From Marisa cornuarietis (taxonomy: Eukaryota > Mollusca > Gastropoda > Architaenioglossa > Ampullariidae), in assembly GCA_004794655.1 (NCBI GenBank), contig SMMW01000211.1, positions 248,001 through 312,000 on the forward strand: 64,000 nucleotides of DNA. The letters run 5' to 3'. Below, in pieces: positions 1-12,960 of this stretch (position 1 is the stretch's first letter; each line of letters begins with the position of its first letter). The position numbers were made by a program, and so were the translations under genes. The notes beneath the pieces are model-generated. The model worked only from the letters and a program-made list of their open reading frames with translations. It had not been told where the DNA came from and searched no databases.

Positions 1-913
1 TGTGACTACTGGCTAATTACTAACCTGACTACTGGCTAATTACTGACATGACTACTGGCTAATTACTGATGTGACTAATTACTAACCTGACTACCAGCTA
101 ATTACTAACGTGACTACCGGCTAATTACCAACGTGACTACTTGGTAATTACCAATGTGACTACTGGCCAATTACTGACGTGACTACTGGCTAATTACTAA
201 CCTGACTACTGGCTAATTACTGACATGACTACTGGCTAATTACTGATGTGACTAATTACTAACGTGACTACCAGCTAATTACTTACGTGACTACCGGCTA
301 ATTACCAACGTGACTACTGGCTAATTACCAATGTGACTACTGGCCAATTACTGACGTGACTACTGGCTAATTACTAACCTGACTACTGGCTAATTACCAA
401 CGTGACTACTGGCTAATTACTGATGTGACTACTGGCTTATTACCAATGTGACTACTGGCTAATTACTAACCTGACTACTGGCTAATTACTGACATGACTA
501 CTGGCTAATTACTGACGTGACTAATTACTAACCTGACTACCAGCTAATTACTAACGTGACTACCGGCTAATTACCAACGTGACTACTGGCTAATTACCAA
601 TGTGACTACTGGCCAATTACTAACGTGACTGCTGGCTAATTACTAACGTGATTGCTGGCTATTTACCAACGTGACTACCGGCTAATTACTGACGTGACTA
701 CCGGCTAATTACCAACGTGACTACTGGCTAATTACTAACGTGACTGCTGGTTAATTACCAACGTGACTGCTGGCTATTTACTAACCTGACTGCTGGCTAA
801 TTACCAACGTGACTGCTGGCTATTTACTAACCTGACTACTGGCTAATTATTAACGTGACTACTGGCTATTTACTAACGTGACTACCGGCTATTTTCTAAC
901 GTGACTACTCTTT
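1..913. repeat. 23-bp minisatellite with ~180-bp higher-order repeat
   Basis: Unit GTGACTACTGGCTAATTACC then AAC. The array is cut by the window edge. A shortened unit (GTGACTAATTACTAAC) recurs near 68, 247 and 515 in the same neighbour order, showing duplication of blocks of about eight units. Units decay after about 780. Confidence 0.95.
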
Positions 914-1914
914 CTTCAGTGGTAACTCACTTTGTCAGTGTTTAAATACCTTTCACCCATAACTATACATCATAGCATTACCAAACATAATACTTTTCAC
1001 CAAAAGCTCTATGCCAGATTGCCATGCCTTTCCTCTGTACTTTAATAAGACAATTCTTTAAAGATGGCCACTGTCAGATGCATAATATGAGGGTTGTTGA
1101 TATTATTCACCCATTTATTGCCGTGAATTCCAGACTTTTCCATTTGTTGGTTTGCACTTATAACCCAGGAGGGGGGAACTGAGAGGTAAGGGTTGAAGTG
1201 GAACATGTTTAGCACACAAACGATAGCAGCAAAGATGGTAGATAAACATAATTGTCTCATCAGTCTTTCTGATGGCAGCAACTTTCCTTCAGTGCCCGCT
1301 AAGATAAAGCAAGTGGTGCTGTGTGACCTACAAATCATCCAATTGCCTCCCTTGTTCTACCTTCACCACAGCACTTCTCCCTCCCTCTGTTTTTCGGTTT
1401 ACCCATTAAAAAAAAACTCCACAGTTTGTCAGACATTCTGCCCACTTCCAATTCAGATCTTTACTCTGAGTGCTGAAAAACAACGGTGATCACTGAAATG
1501 CCACACACAGCTCAAGGCTCTGTACAAAGAGGAACAACAACAAAGCACCTTGACACCTTGAGGTACACTGCAAAATGCCAGATACAGCTCACACTCATGT
1601 ATCAAGAAGAAGAACAATGAAGCACACTACGCAGCTAAGATTGTAGGAGGTACAGATTGAAAACTCCCTACCGCACACCTCTATGAAGTATAAAGTACAG
1701 ATTGAAACACTTCTCAGAGCATTTCTTGAAGAAGATAGAGACTGACACTCTACAAAGATCATACTATAATATACTATAAGGTAATAATAATAAGAAGAAG
1801 AATGTATAACATGGAATCCCAGAATGTGGCCAGACTCTCTGTGCTTCACATTAGCAGGCCATGAATGGAGAATATAGCTGAGAGGGGAAGGATGTAAAGT
1901 ACTACTCTCTCTCT

Positions 1915-2330
1915 CTCACACACACACACACACGTGGCCAGACTCTCTGTGCTTTTCAAAGTAGGCATCAAATGCACTTTTCATACACCACACAAGCGCA
2001 CTCTAAAAAAGAAGTGCACAATAACAAAGGAAGTACACTATAGCAAAGAAGTTCACTATAATGAAGGTGTACTATTACAAAAGAAGTGCAGGATAACAAA
2101 GAGGTGTAATATAACAAGCGAAGTATACTAAGAGAAAGTGCACTAAAACAAGTGAACAATAAGGAAGAAGGAGGCGCAATATTACAAAAAAGTATTCTAT
2201 AACAAAGAACTATATTATAATAAAAAGTGCACTGTAACAAACGAGATATACTCTAGCAAAGAAGTGCTCTGTAACTAAGGAGGTGCATTCTAACAAAGAA
2301 AGTATAAAAAAGAAGTACACTATGACAACA
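1915..2330. repeat. CT/CA microsatellite and degenerate ~20-bp repeats
   Basis: CT then CA dinucleotides at 1902-1934 are followed by many loose copies of AAGAAGTGCACTATAACAAA from 2005 to 2330. Sequence identity is low and spacing varies, so this is an old array. Confidence 0.75.
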
Positions 2331-3089
2331 GAGGTATGCTGTGATCTGTGGATGAGGGCAAGTAATTCTACCTGTGTCCAGTTCTCCTTATATAAACAAC
2401 CAATAACATAAGATCAAGAACCTGAACCATAGCAGGACAATCAGACTGCTCTATTTTCCAGGATTTATTCAAATTTCTACTCTGCCTAATGAAGACTCAG
2501 AAATGCAGTTGTTGACTGTTATCAGTATGGTGTATGGATGTGATATATGACTGCAGGTGATTAAAATAGCAGTGACTGATAGATGACTAATATTTCTAGT
2601 TCTACACCTTGCTCTCATGTTCCCATATTTATTTCTTAACAAAATCAACCTATTAACACAACCTCCAGAGATGTACTAAATCAGTATGTGACTAGCTGCT
2701 GAATGATTACCTGCCCCATTAAAAATAAAACTAAACAACTACAAGGGGAGACGAGTGCAGTCTTCACAACTAAACAACTAAAAGTTAAGAGGAGATAAGC
2801 GCAGTCTTCACAACAACTTAAAGGGGAGATAAGTGTGGTCTTTACACCTAAACAACTACAAGTTAAAGAGATTACAATTACCTTATTTTCCTTGACGGTC
2901 ATGCTTAAATAAAACTGGTATAAGCTAAATATATTCAAAAGGCACTTAAATATTACAAGTCTGTATTGCTATGATGTACCTACATGTTTTAAGAGCCAAA
3001 TTCCAAAGCTGATGATGACGGCAATAAAACATAGGAAGGCCAGAGACATGAGTGCCGTCAGGACCATAAGAACTTGCAGCACCTCTTCT

Positions 3090-3800
3090 GCCATTGCCAC
3101 CTCAACAGTGTCTGCCACTCAGCCTGTAGATCATCCTCTGTCAGTATGACATCAATAATGTCATTTACCTGGCCTGTGGGCCCTCTCTGGCCATTGCACA
3201 TGTCAGCAGTATTATTCACTCTGCCTTCATAGCGTCTCTTGCCATTCTGACATCAGATAGTAATGTCGCTCTGCCTGCAGTGTCTTTCATGCCATGCTGA
3301 CATCAGATAGTAATGTCGCTCTGCCTGCAATGTCTTTCATGCCATTCTGACATCAGATAGTAATGTCGCTCTGCCTGCAATGCCTTTCTTGCCTTCGTGA
3401 TGTCAGTAGTGTCACAGCCTACAGTGCTTCTCTTGCCACTCTGACATTAGTAGAGCCACTTTGCCTACACTGCCCCTCTTGCCATCATGACGCCGCTAGT
3501 GTCAATCCACCCATAGGAACTGTCCTGCCATTCTCAGTCATGAATATTATTCACTCTGCCAAAGAAGCCTTTACTGCAACTGTGATATCATTAACTTCCA
3601 CTATTGTATTTGTCACTAAGCCGGCAAGCATTTTGGACCACTATGATGTCAACACTGTAGTCTGTTCAATTCCCTTTCCTGCTTCTGGGACATCATTAAT
3701 GTCAGCCACTCAGCCTGGCCTTCCCTGTCCCTTACACTGTTATAGTCACTCGAGTACTATATTCTACCACTGCCTACAGAAAGCTTTCCCTTTCACTTAG
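3090..3800. repeat. ~50-bp repeats, three strong copies in a decayed array
   Basis: Three nearly identical 50-bp units (GCCATTCTGACATCAGATAG, TAATGTCGCTCTGCCTGCAA, TGTCTTTCAT) occupy 3241-3393. Looser relatives with GCCA.TCTGACAT, GTCAG.AGTGTCA and CTCTGCC extend on both sides. Confidence 0.8.
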
Positions 3801-4369
3801 GCTCTGTAACAGCCACTCTTGCAGACCTAACTATATCAATAATATACTCCACCACTGTCTACACAAAACAGTTCAAATATAGTTATCAGCAGCTTCTCAT
3901 ACAATCCTTGTGATGCCACAGTAATAATGAATGTGTTAAAAAAAGTGGTTAAAAAAGACAAAACGCAAGAAGGGTGATGAATGAAGTCCATCACCAATGC
4001 CGTCAGAAAAGTCTTGCATTGATGAGCAAGTACTACGCTGTTTTGGTCAGACAAACGCCATCTTGCTGACTGATAAGTCCCAAATAATTCTAGTCTGATG
4101 TTACTCAAATCTATGACAGGAAACTGGCATATGGATACTCATCAATGTATTTTCTTACTGAAAGGGTCAAAAGTGAGCCATTCATCACAGAAATGCTGGA
4201 ATGCTGTTGGGAACTAAGCGAGCATTGTAATAAGCATGGTGTGATGTCACCTTCATGCAGTCCTATGCATGGTGTGATGTCACCTTAATGCAAGGCTGCA
4301 GCAAAAGTCTCTGGTCAGTCTGTAGAAGTATGAAGTGTGAATTGCCTCCAGCACATTGCCCACATAGGG

Positions 4370-4620
4370 GAAGGTGATAGGTGAGAGGTTAAAGTACTGA
4401 CATCTGAACCTAAGGGCACCCAACTCTCTGGTTTAAAACCACTGTGGCAAGGCTCCTTCGTCAACCCAGCTACTGAATGAGTCCTTAGAGGGTTGGGGAA
4501 GGTAAGGCAGTGAGGGCGAGATGGGCACCTCCCTCACAAAAACTGGTCCCAAGAAAATTGTGGTCTCTAGCACCTTAGGCTTAACCAGGAAAAGAGCATG
4601 AGGTTACCTTGACTTAACAA
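4370..4620 (+). mobile_element. Possible SINE copy
   Basis: GGTTTAAAACC at 4432-4442 could be a decayed B box. CCTCACAAAAACTGGTCCCA then AGAAAA..TGGTCTCTA at 4532-4570 resembles 51800-51860, which suggests a dispersed family. Ends and target duplication were not found. Confidence 0.4.
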
Positions 4621-4965
4621 ACTGCCCAATACCAAGTCATTCTACAAGGGTGAACTTAGATTGCAGTTTATATTAAAAAAGTCAGATTACAGTTTACAGC
4701 AGTCATTTAGTTAGTGGTGTCAAATGTAAAGGTATCAAGTACTTAAGTCACTGAACAAGAGGTAGCAAGTGCTACATGTCACCGACAGTGATTTGTCAAG
4801 TATTTATTAAGAGACGTCACATACTGCTACTACATTTATTAAGTCTGTCGGCTTTACATGGCTCTTCTGTGAGTGCATTAATATATATCCATAGACACAA
4901 TATGTCCGCTGAGTTCCAGACTCCTGGTCGATGAGCCTCCTACTGCGTTACAGTTTGAGATGACT

Positions 4966-5010
4966 GTTCACTGCTGTGTCAGCAACAGAGGCTATATCAC
5001 AACTTTATGC
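4966..5010 (-). mobile_element. Diverged SINE/LINE tail fragment
   Basis: The minus strand has GTGATATAGCCTCTGTTGCT then GACACAGCAG, one of several tail fragments matching the SINE at 53804-53991. No tRNA-like head is present. Confidence 0.5.
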
Positions 5011-7052
5011 AACTGTTTAACATCATGTACGTAACACAGATTAAAGGTAGTGTTTAATACCAGATCACCTACGTATGCTACATCATAATGAGTAGAAGTT
5101 GAGAAGAAGGCTGCCTGATACAGTAAAACTTGTTCAAGGCCTGACAATATAAGCCTATTATCACAAAAATATGTCTAGTCTGCAAATGACCCTTTATCAA
5201 AGCAAATCTTAGCTACTTCACAGTTACGACCCCCATTAAAAGTTATGTTACTGTGCTGACTGCCAATGATGGATGATTTTGTCATATCTACATATAACCC
5301 TTGTCACTAAGACAGTGTCAAGTTTAACTGACCTGTGTATCTGACAGCATCTGTGTATCTCACTTTACTGGCTGACACTAAACTCACAGGTTAAGATAAG
5401 ATTATTTCCTCATGTTAAATACAACCTACATCGAATCCCTCAGAATGAGTTAGCTAGCATCTTTAAGCTGACTGCAAGAAAAGAAATCAAAGTACAGTGA
5501 CACTACAATAGCATGGCACAGCATACACACACAACTGATGTCTCACAGCTCTGGGTGGACACACAGCCGGTAAAAGGTAATAATGATATTGCTCTACAAT
5601 GGAATGGTGAGTGCACTCATGGTGTAGTGGCAAACTGTTGTGACACTGTTGGGCAGGGACACAGCACTCTAACGGCCTTGACACATCTAGGCAGGCAATG
5701 TAGGCGACATTAAACACCCCATTTCCATCTCAAACATTTTTCTTTTGTGTACAAATCGTTCTCACGAAAGTGGTAGTAAAAGTCAGAACAGATGTTTTAT
5801 GCTGGTTTCATTATCTGTTCCAACTGTAACTACGCTTTGATAAAAGAACTATCACTGAGCTGCAAGGAATGTGATGTTCTGAGAACTTCCTGCCATCTCA
5901 CAGCAAACATTTGTCAAACACCAAGTGGCAGAAGCAGATCACCATACTCCAAATCAAGTGTGCATCATGCTGCACTTCTTGGCTTGAGAGTAACACCAAC
6001 TGGACAGCTAAGGTGACAGTTAAGCCACAAGTCACCAGGTCGATCTTTTCAGTCACACATGACTGGCCATCCTGCCAGCCCAACAAATGGCCACACGAAA
6101 AGGGAGAAGGCACTGCTCAACAAGGGTACGCAGCACTCATCTACTACAAGAAGAGAAAGTTGGGGGTGGAAGGGGGCTGCCAGCATGCTGCAGGTGCTTG
6201 CCCTCGCAGCACGGCCTGCGTACCAGGCACCAGGCTGGTTACGTTGGCGGCGCCATTACCTGGCCTCACACCTGAGCTCTGGGGCACCGAGAAACAAACT
6301 ACCACAAATAAAATGTTAACACTCCTACAGATATTCTCATGGTGCTCACTGCTTTGCTACAGAAGTTTTCTCCAAGTAGTTAAAGCCTTTCTCATGCAGA
6401 GTCTTTCTAACCATTGCCATCATCTAATAACCATCTGTGTTATTTTAGTTTTAATAAAATACTTTGAGGCTGATTATCTGTAGCTGCCATATCCTGTGTT
6501 GTACTGTGGCACAATCAGTATTTTAAAGTGGCAACTTTCTGTTTCTAAACAAGCTTAGGGTTAGTGTTAAACAAGGTGGTATTCTATTTTCCAATTTTGT
6601 ATCAGATTTAATCCAAACTGTACCGAATTAGTTTATGAATTACTATTAGGTATTAGTTTCTGCATCTTACCAAAAAAAAAAAAAAAGGTGTAGTTAAGTT
6701 CTTTTCCCCACCATCAAAGAAGGCTCAAAGCAACACATAATATCTAATGGGTCACAAGATATAATTCTGGACCCAAGGAAATCTTGTTAATCAAGGAATG
6801 ATCATAAAGTAGTTGAGAAAAATCCATGGCGCAAAGGACACAACATACACACTTCTTACTGGGTGTGGAGCTGATGTCACATAAGACAGAGATTCAAAAA
6901 CTAAACAAAAAGCAAAAAAAAAAAACCCAGGTAGAAACAAAGCACAAAGCCTATGTAGATATGAAGACTGGAAGACTGCATGGTCCTGCATCAGACACAA
7001 ACACTAATAATTGCTGAGAAATAGAGACAAGCAAGCTCATGAAGTGAACAGC

Positions 7053-7225
7053 CTGAGACAAGATGAACATTAGGTTGCAGAGAGTTAGTGAAAGATGTGG
7101 TCTACAGGTGAACACGATGGTGTAGCCACAGAAAATTCAAACACAACCTCAGACAAGATGGCCCAGATGAACATTAGGTTGCAGAGAGTTAGTAGAAGAG
7201 GTGGTCTTCAGGTGAACATGGCAGC
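7053..7225. repeat. Two direct copies of ~70 bp
   Basis: GATGAACATTAGGTTGCAGA then GAGTTAGT and GTGGTCT.CAGGTGAACA occur at 7061-7114 and 7166-7219. An ACAAG pentamer run follows at 7276-7300. Confidence 0.85.
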
Positions 7226-7569
7226 ACCAGCCAACAAGGCAACAGCAGACTCCACAGTCAGTGCAGACTGAGAGGCAAGACAAGACAAGACAAGACAAGG
7301 ACAGAGAGCGGTGCTCTCAAGCCAGTTAGGCAAAGGTATGTTTCTCTATTTATAAATAAAGGTAGTGTTGCATAACCTTGTATCTGACAAACTGCAATGT
7401 TGAATAATAGCTTAGCATGGTCCTAATTTTTGGTGGATATGGGATAGTTAGTGTTGCATATTGTGACATTCAATATGACAAAGGCAATGTAGCAGAAACA
7501 ATATCCTCTTTATGGAAAATCTGACACAATGCTGCACAGTAATAAAATAGTTACTTCCTCGATGACAAC

Positions 7570-10262
7570 ATTGTAGTGCATGACTTTGACAGTGTATGTT
7601 GTGTAGTTGTCCCCTTGTATCTGACAGTGTATGTTGTGTAGTTGTCCCCTTGTATCTGACAGTGGATGTTGTGTAGCTGTCCCCTTGTATCTGACAGTGG
7701 ATGTTGTGTAGCTGTCCCCTTGTATCTGACAGTGTATGTTGTGTAGTTGTCCCCTTGTATCTGACAGTGTATGTTGTGTAGTTGTCCCCTTGTATCTGAC
7801 AGTGGATGTTGTGTAGCTGTCCCCTTGTATCTGACAGTGTATGTTGTGTAGTTGTCCCCTTGTATCTGACAGTGGATGTTGTGTAGCTGTCCCCTTGTAT
7901 CTGACAGTGTATGTTGTGTAGTTGTCCCCTTGTATCTGACAGTGGATGTTGTGTAGCTGTCCCCTTGTATCTGACAGTGGATGTTGTGTAGCTGTCCCCT
8001 TGTATCTGACAGTGGATGTTGTGTAGTTGTCCCCTTGTATCTGACAGTGGATGTTGTGTAGCTGTCCCCTTGTATCTGACAGTGTATGTTGTGTAGCTGT
8101 CCCCTTGTATCTGACAGTGGATGTTGTATAGTTGTCCCCTTGTATCTGACAGTGTATGTTGTGTAGCTGTCCCCTTGTATCTGACAGTGGATGTTGTATA
8201 GTTGTCCCCTTGTATCTGACAGTGGATGTTGTGTAGCTGTCCCCTTGTATCTGACAGTGGATGTTGTGTAGTTGTCCCCTTGTATCTGACAGTGGATGTT
8301 GTGTAGCTGTCCCCTTGTATCTGGCAGAGGATGTTGTATAGTTGTCCCCTTGTATCTGACAGTGGATGTTGTGCAGCTGTCCCCTTGTATCTGACAGTGG
8401 ATGTTGTATAGTTGTCCCCTTGTATCTGACAGTGGATGTTGTATAGTTGTCCCCTTGTATCTGGCAGAGGATGTTGTATAGTTGTCCCCTTGTATCTGAC
8501 AGTGGATGTTGTGTAGCTGTCCCCTTGTATCTGACAGTGGATGTTGTATAGTTGTCCCCTTGTATCTGACAGTGGATGTTGTATAGTTGTCCCCTTGTAT
8601 CTGACAGTGGATGATGTATAGCTGTCCCCTTGTATCTGACAGTGGATGTTGTGTAGTTGTCCCCTTGTATCTGACAGTGGATGTTGTGTAGTTGTCCCCT
8701 TGTATCTGACAGTGGATGTTGTATAGTTGTCCCCTTGTATCTGACAGTGGATGTTGTGTAGCTGTCCCCTTGTATCTGACAGTGGATGCTGTGTAGTTGT
8801 CCCCTTGTATCTGACAGTGGATGTTGTGCAGCTGTCCCCTTGTATCTGACAGTGGATGTTGTATAGTTGTCCCCTTGTATCTGACAGTGGATGTTGTATA
8901 GTTGTCCCCTTGTATCTGACAGTGGATGTTGTATAGCTGTCCCCTTGTATCTGGCAGAGGATGTTGTATAGTTGTCCCCTTGTATCTGACAGTGGATGTT
9001 GTGTAGCTGTCCCCTTGTATCTGACAGTGGATGCTGTGTAGTTGTCCCCTTGTATCTGACAGTGGATGTTGTGCAGCTGTCCCCTTGTATCTGACAGTGG
9101 ATGTTGTATAGTTGTCCCCTTGTATCTGACAGTGGATGTTGTATAGTTGTCCCCTTGTATCTGGCAGAGGATGTTGTATAGTTGTCCCCTTGTATCTGAC
9201 AGTGGATGTTGTGTAGTTGTCCCCTTGTATCTGACAGTGGATGTTGTGTAGCTGTCCCCTTGTATCTGACAGTGGATGTTGTATAGTTGTCCCCTTGTAT
9301 CTGACAGTGGATGTTGTATAGTTGTCCCCTTGTATCTGACAGTGGATGATGTATAGCTGTCCCCTTGTATCTGACAGTGGATGTTGTGTAGTTGTCCCCT
9401 TGTATCTGACAGTGGATGTTGTGTAGTTGTCCCCTTGTATCTGACAGTGGATGTTGTATAGCTGTCCCCTTGTATCTGGCAGAGGATGTTGTATAGTTGT
9501 CCCCTTGTATCTGACAGTGGATGTTGTGTAGCTGTCCCCTTGTATCTGACAGTGGATGCTGTGTAGTTGTCCCCTTGTATCTGACAGTGGATGTTGTGCA
9601 GCTGTCCCCTTGTATCTGACAGTGGATGTTGTATAGTTGTCCCCTTGTATCTGACAGTGGATGTTGTATAGTTGTCCCCTTGTATCTGGCAGAGGATGTT
9701 GTATAGTTGTCCCCTTGTATCTGACAGTGGATGTTGTGTAGTTGTCCCCTTGTATCTGACAGTGGATGTTGTGTAGCTGTCCCCTTGTATCTGACAGTGG
9801 ATGTTGTATAGTTGTCCCCTTGTATCTGACAGTGGATGTTGTATAGTTGTCCCCTTGTATCTGGCAGAGGATGTTGTATAGTTGTCCCCTTGTATCTGAC
9901 AGTGGATGTTGTGTAGTTGTCCCCTTGTATCTGACAGTGGATGTTGTGTAGCTGTCCCCTTGTATCTGACAGTGGATGCTGTGTAGCTGTCCCCTTGTAT
10001 CTGACAGTGGATGTTGCGTAGCTGTCCCCTTGTATCTGACAGTGGATGTTGTATAGTTGTCCCCTTGTATCTGACAGTGGATGTTGTATAGTTGTCCCCT
10101 TGTATCTGGCAGAGGATGTTGTATAGTTGTCCCCTTGTATCTGACAGTGGATGTTGTGTAGTTGTCCCCTTGTATCTGACAGTGGATGTTGTGTAGCTGT
10201 CCCCTTGTATCTGACAGTGGATGATGTATAGTTGTCCCCTTGTATCTGAGAGTAAATGTTCC
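7570..10262. repeat. 35-bp minisatellite, ~76 copies, higher-order structure
   Basis: Unit CCCCTTGTATCTGACAGTGG then ATGTTGTGTAGTTGT. The main variants are GTGTAG/GTATAG/GTGCAG and AGTTG/AGCTG. A rarer CTGGCAGAGG variant occurs at 8321, 8461, 8951, 9161, 9477, 9687, 9861 and 10107, always followed by the same variant order, so blocks have been duplicated. The minus strand is open in all three frames through the array, giving a spurious 928-codon frame. Confidence 0.97.
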
Positions 10263-11955
10263 CGTTATATGGAGTGGGTGTTGTATAGCTGTCCCCTTGT
10301 GACTGGAGTTGTATAGTCTTGACATGTTATCTGACATGTTGGCAGTTGTTTCCTGTTTCCACAGAAACTACCCCTTACATGGTCCGTGTCCTAGTTAACA
10401 GCCATAGTTTGCCACATTTTCTATGAACAGAAATATTTAGAGGAAACACTTCGGTAAGATAATGACAGGTGTGATTTTGTGTCTGTGGTAAAGGCAATAC
10501 AACTTTATCAGTACACAAGGCAAGCTACTTGGTTAGAAAGTAATGACATGCTGATGTGTCATCAACAATACTCTGGAGGAAAGAATGTAAAGTTGACCAA
10601 GGATGTGAATAGCAGTCTGTGGGTCTAGTCAGATGACCATGTAGTGACTTCTGTCTACAGGCAAATGACAGAGCTAACATCAAGTTAACCAAGTAGCTGT
10701 AACCGCCATCAAAACTTTCCTCTACACAAGTGAACATCAAAAGCTGAAGTATGTCTGGCAAGACTGCAATGAGTGGTGAAAGATGTAGAGGCATGGGAGA
10801 TAGAAGAGATAGAGGGCAAAGACGTCAGCAGAGGTCTGAACAGCTGGAAAGGCTTAGCTTGTTTAGTTCTGAAGCATTGTGTTGCAAGCAAAAGGTTAGC
10901 AAATTTTGCTGCTTCTCATTATGAGAACAACAGGTACAGCTTGATTGTAAGCAGCTTGAAGATATAAATAGTAATGATAAATACAGGAGCTTCTTAGGCA
11001 ACCTTTCTCATCTGCTACACTGAGGAAATACAAACTCCTCCATTAAAGTGACGGCATCAGTTCATGTCAGAATGATCAATAAGTTATAGACATAATCATC
11101 CATATTTTGCTTTAACTATGGCTACATTTGTCAGCAGCTTGCCATGAAGCACCACATCCAGCATCACCACTGACAGCCCACATCAACCTGTGTTGCAAAT
11201 GAGGCTTTGTACTTCATAAAGTTGTTATACTCCTGGAGTGAAGTGACTCAAACGAACGTCTTTTTTCATCATTAACATTAACACTATTGTATGGAGGCGA
11301 ACACTAACACCAAATACAATGTGAATTTTTTTTCCCTGTCATGATCTCATCTAGAGCCCCTAGTAGTCTCTTGGATAACCACTGCTGAGAAAGTTTTATT
11401 CAGTGTCACTGTGAAGATATATTTAGTGCCATCTGCTTGCTTCTTATTGGCATCTATTTAGCATCACACATTTTCTAGTTTTTTATTTCCTCAAAAGCAA
11501 CAGCACAGTACGGTTCAGCGCATTTTGATTGGCCTATCATTCTAAGCCATTCCCTTTCAAAGTAAAAATAATTTTTTTTTACAAAATATTTTACTTTTCA
11601 ATGTATCTTTTATGCATAATCTTTAAATTTCAAGTTAGAAGTTATCTGCCATTTGAGAACAATTCATTTTGAGATGATTTAAGTAGTGAACATGTGAAGT
11701 ACGACCAGCTTGGAGTGCATGCCCCCTGAGAGCGGTACAGTATGCATGAGAGTGATGGCCTTCTCCCTGCTGGATAGAAATTTAATCTGGTCTAGCAATT
11801 CAGTCTAATACATAAATAATTACATAATTTCTTGGGGATGAGATAAAAAAACTGTAGGAAAAAATAGGTGAAAGCAAAGTAGCCAAGAGTTCCAAAGAAA
11901 CTGAAAGTCATGCGACACTGGAGCAGATGGAAGGGGCTATGACCCTCAGACATGA
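10263..11955. other. Gene-free stretch
   Basis: No repeat family, RNA gene or conserved frame was recognised. AT-rich with T-runs near 11327 and 11572. Confidence 0.6.
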
Positions 11956-11959
11956 TTAG

Positions 11960-12352
11960 AAGTGTGAGTTCAGTCATCGTTCATGGTGACAACCCTAATC
12001 CACTCACTGTAACTTTAATTATGAGATCACCAATCATTGTTTATGGTTACAGCTCTAATCCACTCACTGTGACGTTCATTATGAGAGATCACCAATCATT
12101 GTTTATGGTTACAGCTCTAATCCACTCACTGTGACGTTCATTATGAGAGATCACCAATCATCGTTTATGGTTACAGCTCTAATCCACTCACTGTGACGTT
12201 CATTATGAGAGATCACCAATTATTGTTTATGGTGACAATCCTAATCCACTCACTGTAACTTTAATTATGAGATCACCAATCATTGTTTATGGTGACAATC
12301 CTAATCCACTCACTGTAACTTTAATTATGAGAGATCACCAATCATTGTTTAT
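11960..12352. repeat. ~60-bp minisatellite, 6-7 copies
   Basis: Units contain TCACCAATCATTGTTTATGG, TTACAGCTCTAATCCACTCA and CTGTGACGTTCATTATGAGA. Two sub-types alternate (GTTACAGCTC/GTGACAATCC with TGACGTTC/TAACTTTA). Confidence 0.93.
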
Positions 12353-12423
12353 TGGGACAAAAATCTGGAAAATGTTAATAATGAGGGAGTGAGAAGCAAG
12401 AAGATTATAGGCCTTGCAGACAG

Positions 12424-12670
12424 AACTACTGGCAATGATTTATTCTACTTGGCAACTGAAAGAAATCTTGTTTTAGCTGATTCATAAAACTGCCAGGTGA
12501 ACAGAACCATTTGCAATATTTTCTTCCATTTGGCAAGTGAAGGTAGCCTTGTTTTAGCTTGTACACAACACTACCTTCTGAACGTAAAAAGTGGTCTTTG
12601 CACATTTTCTTCTGCCAGTACCTTGTTCCACGCAAAATACTGCCAGTGTTCATTAGCAACACTTCCTGGC
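12424..12670. repeat. ~75-bp repeats, three diverged copies
   Basis: The motifs GGCAA.TGAA, CTTGTTTTAGCT and CTGCCAGTG/CTGCCAGGTGAACAGA recur about every 75 bp. The resulting minus frame repeats LKQGYLHLP / LKQDFFQLP, but I see no gene. Confidence 0.7.
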
Positions 12671-12831
12671 ATTTTCTCACTTCCAGCATTTCCATGGCAC
12701 AGCTGTGATGTGACATTTATTGTGTAGCGATTCTTTCTATACTACAGTGGCACCACTCATATCAACTGGATGGCTTGCTGATGAGGCATGCCAGGAATGG
12801 GTTGCATGTGAGCTCCTAAATTGGTTTGTGT

Positions 12832-12960
12832 ACAATGGCTGGAGGTGATATGTATAACGGCTGGTTGGAAAATGTAATGTGGTCTGTGTACAGTGGCTGG
12901 TTAGAGTGTGTGGTGTGGTCTGTGTATAGTGACTGGTTGGAAAATGTAATGTGTGTGTTT
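12832..12960. repeat. ~42-bp repeats, about three copies
   Basis: GGCTGGTTGGAAAATGTAAT and GTGGTCTGTGTA repeat three times with few changes. Confidence 0.85.

Larger units (their letters stand above)
914..7569. other. Gene-free stretch; probable intron or 3' flank
   Basis: I found no dystrophin-like or other conserved frame on either strand. It holds the short repeats and elements listed separately. An open frame of 190 codons on the plus strand at 5911-6483 shows no domain. The A-run at 6669-6686 and the C/G-richer patch at 6060-6300 are unexplained. Confidence 0.6.

Noticed and set aside
5911..6483. 190-codon plus frame as a gene
   Set aside because: No recognisable domain and overlapping shorter frames; composition unremarkable.
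7551..10337. 928-codon open frame on the minus strand as a repetitive protein gene
   Set aside because: It is generated entirely by the 35-bp array, which is open in all three minus frames; no start context, splice structure or codon constraint is visible.
12426..12716. 96-codon minus frame with internal LKQ..LHLP repeats as a small gene
   Set aside because: The repetition comes from three diverged ~75-bp DNA repeats and is not conserved in frame.
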